Positions 28,558 through 37,618 of a stretch of DNA of 64,000 nt are shown here, piece after piece. The notes beneath the pieces were generated by a model that had not been told where the DNA came from, did no database searches, and saw only the letters and a program-made list of their open reading frames with translations. The DNA comes from Hyphomicrobiales bacterium. GTDB lineage: Bacteria > Pseudomonadota > Alphaproteobacteria > Rhizobiales > Beijerinckiaceae. The first letter of the stretch is position 1, and each line of letters opens with the position of its first letter. The DNA lies in the NCBI GenBank assembly GCA_900466745.1, contig UBNE01000034.1:62194-126193 (forward strand). Reading direction: 5' to 3'. The translations under genes were made by a program, and so were the position numbers.

Positions 28558-29028
28558 TCAGGCCGCGTCGGCCATCACCTTCATCGAGACGATCGAATCG
28601 GGATCGCGCACCGGCTCGCCGCGCTTGATCTTGTCGACGTTCTCCATACCTTCGACGACCTCGCCCCAGACGGTGTACTGCTTGTCGAGGAAGCGGGCAT
28701 CGTCGAAGACGATGAAGAACTGGCTGTTGGCCGAGTTCGGGTTCTGGGCGCGGGCCATCGAACAGATGCCGCGGACATGCGGCTCGGCGTTGAACTCCTG
28801 CTTCAGGTCCGGATAGCTCGAGCCGCCGGTGCCGGTGCCGTGCGGGCAGCCGACCTGCGCCATGAAGCCGTCGATGACGCGGTGGAAGACGATGCCGTCA
28901 TAGAAGCCCTCGCGGGCGAGCGTCTTGATGCGCTCGACATGGCCGGGCGCCAGATCGGGGCGCAGCTTGATGACCACGCGGCCCTTGGTCGTCTCCATGA
29001 CGATGGTGTTTTCCGGATCGAGCGACAT
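28558..29028 (-). CDS. Cytoplasmic peptidyl-prolyl cis-trans isomerase (cyclophilin)
   Basis: This 156-residue cyclophilin has no signal peptide: MSLDPENTIVMETTKGRVVIKLRPD. It has FYDGIVFHRVIDGFMAQ, GTGTGGSSYPDLKQEF, SMARAQNPNSANSQFFI and the usual C-terminal strand. It catalyses proline isomerisation in folding proteins. Its ATG overlaps the stop of the upstream secreted-protein gene (TGATG), so the two are translationally coupled. It is a paralogue of the exported cyclophilin at 29725. Confidence 0.92.
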   Translation of the reverse strand: MSLDPENTIVMETTKGRVVIKLRPDLAPGHVERIKTLAREGFYDGIVFHRVIDGFMAQVGCPHGTGTGGSSYPDLKQEFNAEPHVRGICSMARAQNPNSANSQFFIVFDDARFLDKQYTVWGEVVEGMENVDKIKRGEPVRDPDSIVSMKVMADAA

Positions 29029-29672
29029 CAGCTCTGCCTTTCGTTGAGCGGCCCATGGCCGTGGAAGCGTATGGTGAAGGGGCGCCCCGCGATACTCGCT
29101 CCGAGGCCCTTCGACAACCTCATCGGCGTGCAGGCATGCACGGCGGCAATGGCCGAATCGCCGAAGCGCTTCTGGAACGCCGGATCCCCGCGCCGGGTTT
29201 CCCAGGTGACGCGCGGCTGGCCGAAGAGCGTGCCGTCGCGGCGCAGGCTGAAGCGCAGCGAGACCATTGCGCCGGTGAGATCGCCGGGCAGTGGCGGCGG
29301 CTGCCAGCAACGGCGCAGGGCCGGCGCGATGTCGGCGAGCTTGTCGACGGTGTCGCCCTTCTCGTCCGGCATATCGGGCGAGACGTCGCCAACCAGCCCG
29401 ATCTCGCCCGCCACGCCCCTGAGGCGCGGCGGCCCGATGCGGCGCTGGTCGATGCCGGGGATGTCGTTGCCGCCGAACGGCCCGCCGACGCCGGGCGCGT
29501 AGCGCTGGCCGCTCTGCGGCGGCAGGATCGGGTTCTGCGCGCCGGAAGGCGGCGGCAGGACCGGATTCTGCGAGCCCGAGGGCGGCGGCCGGCCGAGATC
29601 GAGCGTTTCCTGCGCGGCGGCCGGCGCGAGTGCCGCGCCGAGAAGGAAGGCGGTCAGGACGAGATGGCGCAT
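29028..29672 (-). CDS. Secreted protein with Pro-rich repeats and TonB-C-like domain
   Basis: The 214-residue product has a signal peptide (MRHLVLTAFLLGAALAPAAA, then QETLD). Next is a short repeated segment (about 28-55) with three copies of a PPxSGxQNPxL-like unit. The C-terminal region (about 125-210) contains W-PPPLPGDLTGAMVSLRFSLRRDGTLFGQP and a DPAF...AAVHACTPM stretch, like TonB/TolA C-terminal domains. Known members of that fold contact outer-membrane or periplasmic partners; this one has no TM anchor beyond the signal. The start is ATG 29672. It lies between two cyclophilin genes. Confidence 0.65.
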   Translation of the reverse strand: MRHLVLTAFLLGAALAPAAAQETLDLGRPPPSGSQNPVLPPPSGAQNPILPPQSGQRYAPGVGGPFGGNDIPGIDQRRIGPPRLRGVAGEIGLVGDVSPDMPDEKGDTVDKLADIAPALRRCWQPPPLPGDLTGAMVSLRFSLRRDGTLFGQPRVTWETRRGDPAFQKRFGDSAIAAVHACTPMRLSKGLGASIAGRPFTIRFHGHGPLNERQS

Positions 29673-29724
29673 GAACCACTCCTTTGCACCGAAACGCCCC
29701 TTCCGGCAGGATGTTCGCCGCGCC

Positions 29725-30267
<543 letters not shown>

Positions 30268-30857
30268 GAAGATCTCCATGGCCGCATCGGGGACAGCGGC
30301 AATCCCGCGCTGAGTAGCGATATCCTTTGACCGGAACAAGGCATCGCACGGGCGCGAATCCGACTTTGTTGCACTGCACAAGTGCAGCCGAGAATGGATT
30401 TGCAAAAAGTTGAGGCTCGACATGCCTAAACAGATGACAACTGCGTCACAATCGGCTAATCCTTCTTCCGCTGGGCACGCTTTGCTAGCCAAGGCGCCGC
30501 GGACCAGGTCTCGGGAGGAACGAACGCCCGCACGTATACAAGGCGCACGCACCTAGACGTATGCCGATACTGCGGAAAAAAGCGTACTAACCAAGGCAGG
30601 GCATTGGCCTTGCCTTTTTCTTTGGCAGCTTCCCCGCCAGGTGACGTTAGGGCCGCTCCGGCATGCGCTGATGCTGCAGCCGCGATGATTTGCCTTTCCG
30701 GACAGGCCGTTTCCCGCTTCCGCGCGCAGGACCGAGAACGCGCCCCGTTTCCGCGCAAGGCCGGCGGCGGGCCTTGCGCCCTGCCCGCTGACGCTTCGTC
30801 TCGGCGCGGAGAAGCGGCCTGCCTGCACGGACAGCCCCGCCTGCCCGAAAGGCGGGA
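30268..30857. other. 590-bp interval without a convincing gene
   Basis: This gap lies between the exported cyclophilin and the DUF1467 gene. Its base use is less G/C-biased than in the neighbours, with runs such as CAAAAAG and GGAAAAAAG. It includes the short palindrome CTGCAC-AA-GTGCAG near 30377 and a plus-strand terminator at 30593. An open minus-strand frame at 30456-30758 uses rare codons (TTA, AGG, TCT) and matches no family I know. A small RNA on the plus strand ending at the terminator is possible. I do not recognise 6S, SRP, RNase P or tmRNA signatures. Confidence 0.4.
30593..30623 (+). terminator. Plus-strand intrinsic terminator in the gene-poor interval
   Basis: AAGGCAGGG pairs with CCTTGCCTT (one G-U pair) around a CATTGG loop and runs into TTTTTCTTT. 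No plus-strand gene precedes it within several kilobases, so it implies an unannotated transcript or a relic. Confidence 0.6.
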
Positions 30858-31088
30858 TCAGAAGTCGTAATTCGCCCAGATGTACCAGACGAAGACGAAG
30901 ATGATCGCAGCGATGACCGAGGTGATCGCCGCCTTCTTCAGCAGGCCGGGCAGGACCGGGGCGCCCGGCTCCGTGCCCTCGACCACCTCGCCGCTCTCAT
31001 GCTGGCTGCGGATGCCGAAGGGCAGCACCGCGAAGAGCGTCGTCCACCAGATGATGAAATAGACCGCGAGCGCGCTGGCGATGGTCAT
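30858..31088 (-). CDS. DUF1467 small membrane protein
   Basis: This 76-residue protein has two helices: residues about 5-25 (ALAVYFIIWWTTLFAVLPFGIRS) and 52-72 (ITSVIAAIIFVFVWYIW). WWTTLFAVLPFG and the intervening GTEPGAPVLPGLLKK match the DUF1467 family, found near mce in many Alphaproteobacteria. Function is unknown. The start overlaps the end of the RidA-family gene by four bases. Confidence 0.85.
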   Translation of the reverse strand: MTIASALAVYFIIWWTTLFAVLPFGIRSQHESGEVVEGTEPGAPVLPGLLKKAAITSVIAAIIFVFVWYIWANYDF

Positions 31089-31477
31089 GCTGCCGCTCCC
31101 GCCAGCGCGATGCAGGAAAAGGCGACGCGCGCCTCCGTCGGCACGCCGAAGCGGGCCGTGTGCCGTGCCGGCAGGCCGGCCGGGAAATGCTTCACATATT
31201 CGGCATTGCAGGCGGCGTAGTCGGCCGGGTCGGTGATCAGCATCGTCATCTGCACGACGCGGTCGAGCCCGCTGCCGGCCTCGGCCAGGATCGCGGCGAT
31301 GCGGCCGAGCGCGTTGCGCACCTCCTCGGCCGGCGTGGCGCCGCGATGGACGCCGCGGGCCGGATCATGCGGCGCCGAATGCCCGGAGACGAAGACCAGG
31401 CCGCCGGCGACGGTCGCGGCGCTGAAGGGGCGCGGCGAGCCGGGCTCGGGCTGGCCGAGGAAGCGGATCTCCGACAT
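31085..31477 (-). CDS. RidA/YjgF family protein
   Basis: The 130-residue product has the RidA pattern: GGLVFVSGHSAPHD, EEVRNALGRIAAILAEAGSGLDRVVQMTMLITD, and ARFGVPTEARVAFSC near the end. RidA itself deaminates reactive enamine/imine intermediates. The C-terminal substrate arginine region is only loosely conserved (ARVAFSCIALAG), so this may be another YjgF subgroup. It is sandwiched without gaps between mce and DUF1467. Confidence 0.83.
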   Translation of the reverse strand: MSEIRFLGQPEPGSPRPFSAATVAGGLVFVSGHSAPHDPARGVHRGATPAEEVRNALGRIAAILAEAGSGLDRVVQMTMLITDPADYAACNAEYVKHFPAGLPARHTARFGVPTEARVAFSCIALAGAAA

Positions 31478-31882
31478 TCAAGCCTGCTCCAGTTCGACCA
31501 GCGTGCCGAGGAAATCCTTGGGGTGCAGGAACAGCACCGGCTTGCCATGCGCGCCGATGCGCGGCTCGCCGGAGCCGAGCACGCGCGCGCCCCGTTCCTT
31601 CAGCCGGTCGCGGGCGGCGAGGATGTCGTCGACCTCGTAGCAGATGTGGTGGATGCCGCCATCGGGATTGCGCTCGAGGAACTTGGCGATCGGGGATTCG
31701 GCGCCGAGCGGCTCCAGCAATTCGATCTTGGTGTTGGGCAATTCGACGAAGACGACGGTGACGCCATGCTGAGGCTCGGGCTGCTGCTGCGAGACCCGCG
31801 CCCCGAGCGTGTCGCGGTAGAGCGCCGTCGCGGCCGCGAGGTCCTTCACCGCGATGGCGACATGGTTCAGGCGTCCGATCAT
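31478..31882 (-). CDS. mce: Methylmalonyl-CoA epimerase
   Basis: Interconverts (S)- and (R)-methylmalonyl-CoA in propionate catabolism. The 134-residue VOC-fold protein starts MIGRLNHVAIAVKDLAAATALYRD with metal-ligand His7. It also has GGIHHICYEVDDI and LFLHPKDFLGTLVELEQ, all typical. The ATG at 31882 is used. mce directly downstream of rnj is conserved in rhizobia. Confidence 0.92.
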   Translation of the reverse strand: MIGRLNHVAIAVKDLAAATALYRDTLGARVSQQQPEPQHGVTVVFVELPNTKIELLEPLGAESPIAKFLERNPDGGIHHICYEVDDILAARDRLKERGARVLGSGEPRIGAHGKPVLFLHPKDFLGTLVELEQA

Positions 31883-31964
31883 GGGGGCTCCGCTGGGCAA
31901 TGGGCAGTCGGCATTAGGCAATCGGAATCCGTGCCCTCCTGCCGCCTGCCTACTCCCGACTACC

Positions 31965-33641
31965 CTAAACCTCAATCACCAGCGCATGCACCAGCGGCTT
32001 CTTGCCCCACTCCTCGTTGACCGCGCTGCGGACGCCGCGCTCCAGCGCGTTGCGCAGGGCCTCCGGGTCGCGGCGGCGGGCCTTGGGGATGCCGTCGAGC
32101 AGGTCGGCGACGGTATCGGCGACGTATTCGTCGAAATCGGTGCCGTCCTGCGTGCGCGGCGGCAGGCCGAGGATGGCGATCTCCGGCTCGCCGGCGATGC
32201 CGCCCTTCTCGTCGACGGCGACCGCGACCGACACCATGCCGGCGAAGGACAGGCGCCGCCGCTCCTGGATCGTCTTCTCCAGCGCGTTCACCAGCAGGCT
32301 GCCATCCTGGTAGAGCCGGCCATGCGGGGCCTCGTCGACCTTGCTGGCGCCGGCGGCCGAGATCGCGACGACGTCGCCATTGCCGGCGCGCAGCACATGC
32401 TTCACGCCGAGGCTGCGGGCGAAGCTCTCATGCTCGGCCAGATGCAGGTCCTCGCCATGGGCGGGGATGGCGATCTGCGGCTTCAGCCAGCCATAGAGCC
32501 GGGCCAGCTCCTCGCGGCGCGGATGGCCGGAGACATGGACCAGATGGGTGCGGTCGGTGATGATCTCGATATTGTCGCGCGCCAGCGCGTTCAGGATGTT
32601 GCCGACCGCCTTCTCGTTGCCGGGGATGGTGCGCGAGGAGAAGATCACGCGGTCGCCGGGCGAGAGCGCGATCTCGGGATGGTCGTCGGCGGCGATGCGC
32701 GAGAGCGCGGCGCGCGGCTCGCCCTGGCTGCCGGTCAGCAGCGCCACCACCTTGTCGCGCGGCAGGTAGCCATAGGCGTCGACCGGGCGGAAGGCCGGGA
32801 TGCCGTCGAGATAGCCGCATTCGCGCGCGACGTCGATGACCCGCTCCATGGCGCGGCCGACGACCACGACGTCGCGCTCGTTCGCCATTGCCGCCTCGGC
32901 GACGGCGCGCAGCCGGGCGACGTTGGACGCGAAGGTGGTGACGGCGACGCGGCCCGGCGCCGACTGCACCAGCTCCTTCAGCTTGGCGGCGACATCGGCC
33001 TCGCTCGGGCTGATGCCCTCGCGCATCACGTTGGTCGAGTCGCAGATCAGGGCGAGCACGCCCTCCTCGCCGAGCTCGCGCAGGCGCTTCTCGTCGGTCG
33101 GCAGGCCGACGCGCGGGGTCGGATCGATCTTCCAGTCGCCGGTATGGACGACGAGCCCGGCCGGGGTGCGGATGGCGAGGGCGTTCGATTCGGGAATCGA
33201 ATGCGCGACCGGGACGAATTCGATCTCGAAGGGGCCGAGCGTGATGCGCCCGCCCTGCGGCACGACATTGATCTCGACCTTGGGCGCGCCGGGCTCCGAG
33301 AGCCGGCGCGTGCCGAGCAGCCCCGCGGCGAAGCGCGTGCACCAGACCGGCGCGCGCAGGCTCGGCCAGAGCGCCGCGAGCGCGCCGATATGGTCCTCAT
33401 GCGCATGGGTGATGACGATGCCGAGGAGGTTCGCCCGCTCCTCGACGATGTAGCGCAGGTCCGGCAGGACGATATCGACGCCCGGCGCCTCCGGCCCGGC
33501 GAAGGACAGGCCGCAATCGACCAGGATCCATTTTCGCCTGCCCTCGGGTCCGAAGCCGTAGAGAGCGGCGTTCATGCCGATCTCGCCGAGGCCGCCGAGG
33601 GGAACGAAAACGAGCTGGTCGCTGGAACGGGTCACTGGCAA
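31965..33641 (-). CDS. rnj: Ribonuclease J
   Basis: This metallo-beta-lactamase/beta-CASP ribonuclease has 558 residues. Metal ligands are in HAHEDH (79-84), and other family motifs include HTGDWKIDPTP, ICDSTNV, and VHVSGHPRREELARLYGWLKPQIAIPAHGEDLH. It processes rRNA and mRNA from the 5' end and is the usual RNase J of rhizobia, which also have RNase E. A 253-bp gap holding a palindromic repeat separates it from birA upstream. Confidence 0.94.
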   Translation of the reverse strand: MPVTRSSDQLVFVPLGGLGEIGMNAALYGFGPEGRRKWILVDCGLSFAGPEAPGVDIVLPDLRYIVEERANLLGIVITHAHEDHIGALAALWPSLRAPVWCTRFAAGLLGTRRLSEPGAPKVEINVVPQGGRITLGPFEIEFVPVAHSIPESNALAIRTPAGLVVHTGDWKIDPTPRVGLPTDEKRLRELGEEGVLALICDSTNVMREGISPSEADVAAKLKELVQSAPGRVAVTTFASNVARLRAVAEAAMANERDVVVVGRAMERVIDVARECGYLDGIPAFRPVDAYGYLPRDKVVALLTGSQGEPRAALSRIAADDHPEIALSPGDRVIFSSRTIPGNEKAVGNILNALARDNIEIITDRTHLVHVSGHPRREELARLYGWLKPQIAIPAHGEDLHLAEHESFARSLGVKHVLRAGNGDVVAISAAGASKVDEAPHGRLYQDGSLLVNALEKTIQERRRLSFAGMVSVAVAVDEKGGIAGEPEIAILGLPPRTQDGTDFDEYVADTVADLLDGIPKARRRDPEALRNALERGVRSAVNEEWGKKPLVHALVIEV

Positions 33642-33721
33642 TCCTGAACGGCGCGAAGGCGGCCGCGGGTACGGGGTCGTACGCCGCCGCAGCCTTCTGG
33701 ACTGAAATCACGAAGAACGCG

Positions 33722-33828
33722 GGTCATCCCGGGCGGAGCGGAGCGCAGACCCGGGATCCATGCCCGAGCGTCTGCCGGAGAGGCTCAGGCATGGATCCCG
33801 GGCCTCCCTGCGGTCGCCCGGGATGACC
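33722..33828. repeat. Palindromic repeat, GTCATCCCGG family, copy 3
   Basis: Outer arms GGTCATCCCGGG and CCCGGGATGACC are perfect over 12 bp. Inner arms GGGATCCATGCC and GGCATGGATCCC are also perfect. It lies between birA and rnj and could shape either transcript end. Confidence 0.9.
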
Positions 33829-33894
33829 GCGTTGAAAACGGCAGCCTCCCTTAGCATGGCCGCACCGCGGCAGACCAGCATGGAGGCGCGCGCC

Positions 33895-34653
33895 TCAGGC
33901 CGGCTGGCCAAAGAACAGATCGCCGGCATCGATCAGCCGCCGCCCCGTCTCCGTCTCGAGTTCGAGGCGCCCGGTCGGGTCGAGCCCGGTGAAGCGGCCG
34001 CTCAGCGGCCCTTCCGGCAGGCGGATGGTGATCGTCTCGCCGAGGAAGGCGGCGCGCTCCAGCCAGGCCGCGCGGGTCGGACCGAAGCCGCCGGGCTCCG
34101 ACCAGATCGCGAAGCGCCGGGCCCAGGCGTCGCTGAGGGCGGCGAGCAAGGCCTCGACGCTCGCCTCCGGCGCCAGCGCCTTGAGATAGGTCGCCGGATA
34201 GGGCGTATCGGAGGGGCAGGAGGCGATGTTGACGCCGCAGCCGAGGATGACGTTGAGCCGCCCTGCCCGGCTCTCGCCCTCGAGCAGCAGGCCCGACATC
34301 TTGGCGCCGCCGAGCAGCAGGTCGTTCGGCCATTTCAGCCGGAGCGCCGCGGCGGCGGGGCCGAGCAGCCTGGCCACCGCGTCGTGCAAGGCGAGCCCGG
34401 CGACGAAGCCGAGCTGCGGCGCCAGCGCCGGCTCGCACGGGTCGGTCAGGAGCAGGCTGGCGTAGAGATTGCCGGGCGGCGAGCCCCATTGCCGGCCATG
34501 CCGGCCGCGGCCGGCATTCTGGCTGCGGGCGACGATCCAGAGCCGACCGGGCTCGCCCTGGTCGAGCGCGCGGCGGGCCTCCTCCATGGTCGAGCCGACC
34601 GCGTCGCGGACGATCAGCCGGTAGCCCGCGGCGCGGGCGGCTTCGCCGAGCAC
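33895..34653 (-). CDS. birA: Biotin-[acetyl-CoA carboxylase] ligase
   Basis: Attaches biotin to carboxyl carrier proteins. The 252-residue product has DAVGSTMEEAR, the biotinyl-AMP loop ARSQNAGRGRHGRQW, LKWPNDLLLGGAKMSGLLLEGE and GCGVNIASCP. There is no N-terminal helix-turn-helix domain, so it is a group I ligase that should not repress bio genes. The start is GTG, 11 bp after nuoN; its place at the tail of the nuo operon is conserved in rhizobia. Confidence 0.93.
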   Translation of the reverse strand: MLGEAARAAGYRLIVRDAVGSTMEEARRALDQGEPGRLWIVARSQNAGRGRHGRQWGSPPGNLYASLLLTDPCEPALAPQLGFVAGLALHDAVARLLGPAAAALRLKWPNDLLLGGAKMSGLLLEGESRAGRLNVILGCGVNIASCPSDTPYPATYLKALAPEASVEALLAALSDAWARRFAIWSEPGGFGPTRAAWLERAAFLGETITIRLPEGPLSGRFTGLDPTGRLELETETGRRLIDAGDLFFGQPA

Positions 34654-34664
34654 GCGCCGTCAGC

Positions 34665-36092
34665 TCAGAACAGCGACTTCGCAGCCGCCGCCGCCGAATT
34701 GAACAGCGGCGCCGGCACGAGCGAGAGCGCCAGCACGAACAGCGCCGAGACGAACAGCACCGTGCGCACGCCGAGGTCGCCATGCTCGAAGGCCGGCTTC
34801 GGCTCGTCGAAATAGATCAGCTTGACGATGCGCAGATAGTAGTAGGCGCCGACGACGCTGGTCAGCACGCCGACCACGGCGAGCACGTAGAGCTTGGCGT
34901 CGATCGCGGCGAGAAAGACGTAGAACTTCGCCCAGAAGCCGGCCAGCGGCGGGATGCCGGCGAGCGAGAACATCATCATCGAATAGGCGAAGGCCATCCA
35001 GGGATTGGTCCGGGACAGGCCGGCGAGCTCGGACATGTCCTCGACCAGCTTGCCGTCGCGGCGCATCATCAGCACGCAGGCGAAGGCGCCGAGCGTGGTG
35101 GCGAGATAGACCGCCATATAGGTGATCACGCCCTGCACCCCGTCGGGCGTGCCGGCGGCGAGGCCGACCAGCGCGAAGCCCATATTGGCGATCGAGGAAT
35201 AGGCGAGCAGGCGCTTGATGTTGCGCTGGCCGATCGCGGCGAAGGCGCCGAGCGCCATCGAGGCGATCGAGATGAAGACGATGATCTGGCGCCAGTCATG
35301 GATCGCGCCCGGGAAGGCGCCGATGAAGATGCGCACCACCATCGCCATGGCGGCCATCTTCGGGGCCGAGGCGAAGAAGGCGGCGACCGGGGTCGGCGCG
35401 CCCTCGTAGACGTCCGGCGTCCACATGTGGAACGGCACGGCGGAGATCTTGAAGACGACGCCGGCGGCGATGAAGACGATGCCGAAGACCAGGCCGAGCC
35501 CGGCATGGCCGCCCTGCGTCGCCGCGGCGATGCCGGTGAAGCTGACCGTGCCGGTGAAGCCGTAGACCAGCGAGCCGCCATAGAGCAGCATGCCGGAGGA
35601 GAGCGTGCCGAGGATGAAGTATTTCAGGCCGGCCTCGGTCGACCGGGCGCTGTCGCGGTCGAAGGCGGCGACGACATAGAGCGCGAGCGACTGCAGCTCG
35701 ATGCCGACATAGAGGCCGATCAGGTCGTTGGCCGAGATCATCATCATCATGCCGATGACGGCCAGCACGACGAGGACCGGGAACTCGAAGCGCATCACCC
35801 CGTCGCGGCGCAGCGGGCTGGAGGCGAGCAGGATCGCGGCGCCGGCGCCGATCAGCGTCAGCACCTTCATGAAGCGGGCGAAGGCGTCGACGACGAAGCT
35901 GCCGTTGAAGGTCGTGGCCCTGCCCTCGCCGGTGACGACGAGCACCAGCGCCGCGGCCAGCAGGATCAGCGCCGCGCCTTCGAGCAGGCGGGCGGCGCGC
36001 TCGCGCCGGATGGCGCCGACCAGCACCATGGCGATGGCGCCGATGGCCAGGATGATTTCCGGCAGGGCCGGGCCGAGAGCGGGCAGAGCCAT
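34665..36092 (-). CDS. nuoN: NADH-quinone oxidoreductase subunit N
   Basis: A Mrp-antiporter-like membrane subunit in the proton-pumping arm. It has 475 residues and about 14 helices, with the conserved lysine/glutamate pattern seen in YFILGTLSSGMLLYGGSLVYG, FKISAVPFHMWTPDVYEGAPTPVAAF and LLAYSSIANMGFALVGLA. It is the last nuo gene, 10 bp after nuoM and followed by birA. Confidence 0.95.
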   Translation of the reverse strand: MALPALGPALPEIILAIGAIAMVLVGAIRRERAARLLEGAALILLAAALVLVVTGEGRATTFNGSFVVDAFARFMKVLTLIGAGAAILLASSPLRRDGVMRFEFPVLVVLAVIGMMMMISANDLIGLYVGIELQSLALYVVAAFDRDSARSTEAGLKYFILGTLSSGMLLYGGSLVYGFTGTVSFTGIAAATQGGHAGLGLVFGIVFIAAGVVFKISAVPFHMWTPDVYEGAPTPVAAFFASAPKMAAMAMVVRIFIGAFPGAIHDWRQIIVFISIASMALGAFAAIGQRNIKRLLAYSSIANMGFALVGLAAGTPDGVQGVITYMAVYLATTLGAFACVLMMRRDGKLVEDMSELAGLSRTNPWMAFAYSMMMFSLAGIPPLAGFWAKFYVFLAAIDAKLYVLAVVGVLTSVVGAYYYLRIVKLIYFDEPKPAFEHGDLGVRTVLFVSALFVLALSLVPAPLFNSAAAAAKSLF

Positions 36093-36102
36093 GTCAGAGA
36101 CC

Positions 36103-37617
36103 TTACTGCGCGGCCGCCAGCGCCGTCTTCGCGACGGTGAGCGCGGCCTGATAGTTCTTGATCAGCATTTCGGTCGGCGCCGCGAAGGCGTCGAGGATGG
36201 TGTGCGGCTGGATGCCGTACCAGATCGTCAGCAGCACGAGCGGGGCCAGGATCAGGACCTCGCGGCCGTTCAGATCCGAGATGTCCTTGAGCTCGGGCTT
36301 GGTGAGCTCGCCGAAGACGACGCGGCGATAGAGCCACAGCGCATAGGCGGCCGAGAGGATGACGCCCGAGGTGGCGAAGAAGGCGACCCAGGGATTGGCC
36401 CGGAAGGAGCCGAGCAGGGTCAGGAACTCGCCGACGAAGCCCGAGGTGCCCGGCAGGCCGACATTGGCCATGGTGAAGATCATGAACACCACCGCGTAGA
36501 GCGGCATCCGGTTCACCAGCCCGCCATAGGCGGCGATCTCGCGGGTATGCATGCGGTCGTAGATCACGCCGACGCAGAGGAAGAGCGCGCCCGAGACCAG
36601 CCCGTGGCTGACCATCTGGTACATCGCACCCTGGATGCCCTGCGGGGTCAGCGTGAACAGGCCCATGGTGACGAAGCCCATATGCGCCACCGAGGAATAG
36701 GCGATCAGCTTCTTCATGTCCTCCTGCATCAGCGCCACCAGCGAGGTGTAGACGATGGCGATGACGGAGAGCGCGAAGACCAGCGGCGCGAAGTAGTGCG
36801 ACGCCTCCGGGAACATCGGGATCGAGAAGCGGATGAAGCCGTAGCCGCCCATCTTCAGCAGGATCGCGGCCAGCACGACCGAGCCGGCGGTCGGCGCCTC
36901 GACGTGGGCGTCGGGCAGCCAGGTATGCACCGGCCACATCGGCATCTTCACCGCGAAGGAGGCGAAGAAGGCGAGCCAGAGCCAGGTCTGCATGCCGGCC
37001 GGGAACTTGTGGGCGAGCAGCGACGGAATGTCGGTGGTGCCGGCGTTCCAGTACATCGCCATCACGGCGAGCAGCATCAGCACCGAGCCGAGCAGCGTGT
37101 AGAGGAAGAACTTGTAGGAGGCGTAGACGCGCCGCTTCCCGCCCCAGATGCCGATGATCAGGAACATCGGGATCAGGCCGGCCTCGAAGAACAGGTAGAA
37201 CAGCACGAGGTCCAGCGCCGCGAAGACGCCGATCATCAGCGTCTCGAGCACCAGGAAGGCGACCATGTACTCGGCCACCCGCTTCTCGACCGAGGTCCAG
37301 GAGGCGAGGATGCAGAACGGCATCAGGAAGGCCGTCAGCACGATGAAGGGGAAGGAGAAGCCGTCGACGCCGAGCTTAAAGCGGATCGCCTCCGAGATCC
37401 AGCCATGGCTCTCGACGAGCTGGAAGCCGGGATCGGCCGTGTCGAAGCGGCTCCAGGCGACGCAGGCGAGCACGAAGGCGAGCACCGTCGTGAACAGCGC
37501 GATCCAGCGCGCATTGGAGGAGACCGAGGCCTCGTCGCCGCGCAGCACGAGGATCAGGGCCGCGCCGACCAGCGGCAGGATCAGGAGACCGGTGAGGATA
37601 CCGAAGCCGAACATCAT
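36103..37617 (-). CDS. nuoM: NADH-quinone oxidoreductase subunit M
   Basis: This 504-residue antiporter-like subunit has [39 protein letters not shown] and [18 protein letters not shown], the strongly conserved proton-channel regions of NuoM. It directly follows nuoL with a one-base gap. Confidence 0.96.
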   Translation of the reverse strand: MMFGFGILTGLLILPLVGAALILVLRGDEASVSSNARWIALFTTVLAFVLACVAWSRFDTADPGFQLVESHGWISEAIRFKLGVDGFSFPFIVLTAFLMPFCILASWTSVEKRVAEYMVAFLVLETLMIGVFAALDLVLFYLFFEAGLIPMFLIIGIWGGKRRVYASYKFFLYTLLGSVLMLLAVMAMYWNAGTTDIPSLLAHKFPAGMQTWLWLAFFASFAVKMPMWPVHTWLPDAHVEAPTAGSVVLAAILLKMGGYGFIRFSIPMFPEASHYFAPLVFALSVIAIVYTSLVALMQEDMKKLIAYSSVAHMGFVTMGLFTLTPQGIQGAMYQMVSHGLVSGALFLCVGVIYDRMHTREIAAYGGLVNRMPLYAVVFMIFTMANVGLPGTSGFVGEFLTLLGSFRANPWVAFFATSGVILSAAYALWLYRRVVFGELTKPELKDISDLNGREVLILAPLVLLTIWYGIQPHTILDAFAAPTEMLIKNYQAALTVAKTALAAAQ

Positions 37618-37618
37618 C

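Noticed and set aside
30268-30857. 6S RNA, SRP RNA, RNase P RNA or tmRNA in the gene-poor interval
   Set aside because: I could not find diagnostic sequences such as the RNase P GAGGAAAGTCC segment, the SRP GGAAGG-type tetraloop region, or a tmRNA tag. It is left as an unidentified candidate.
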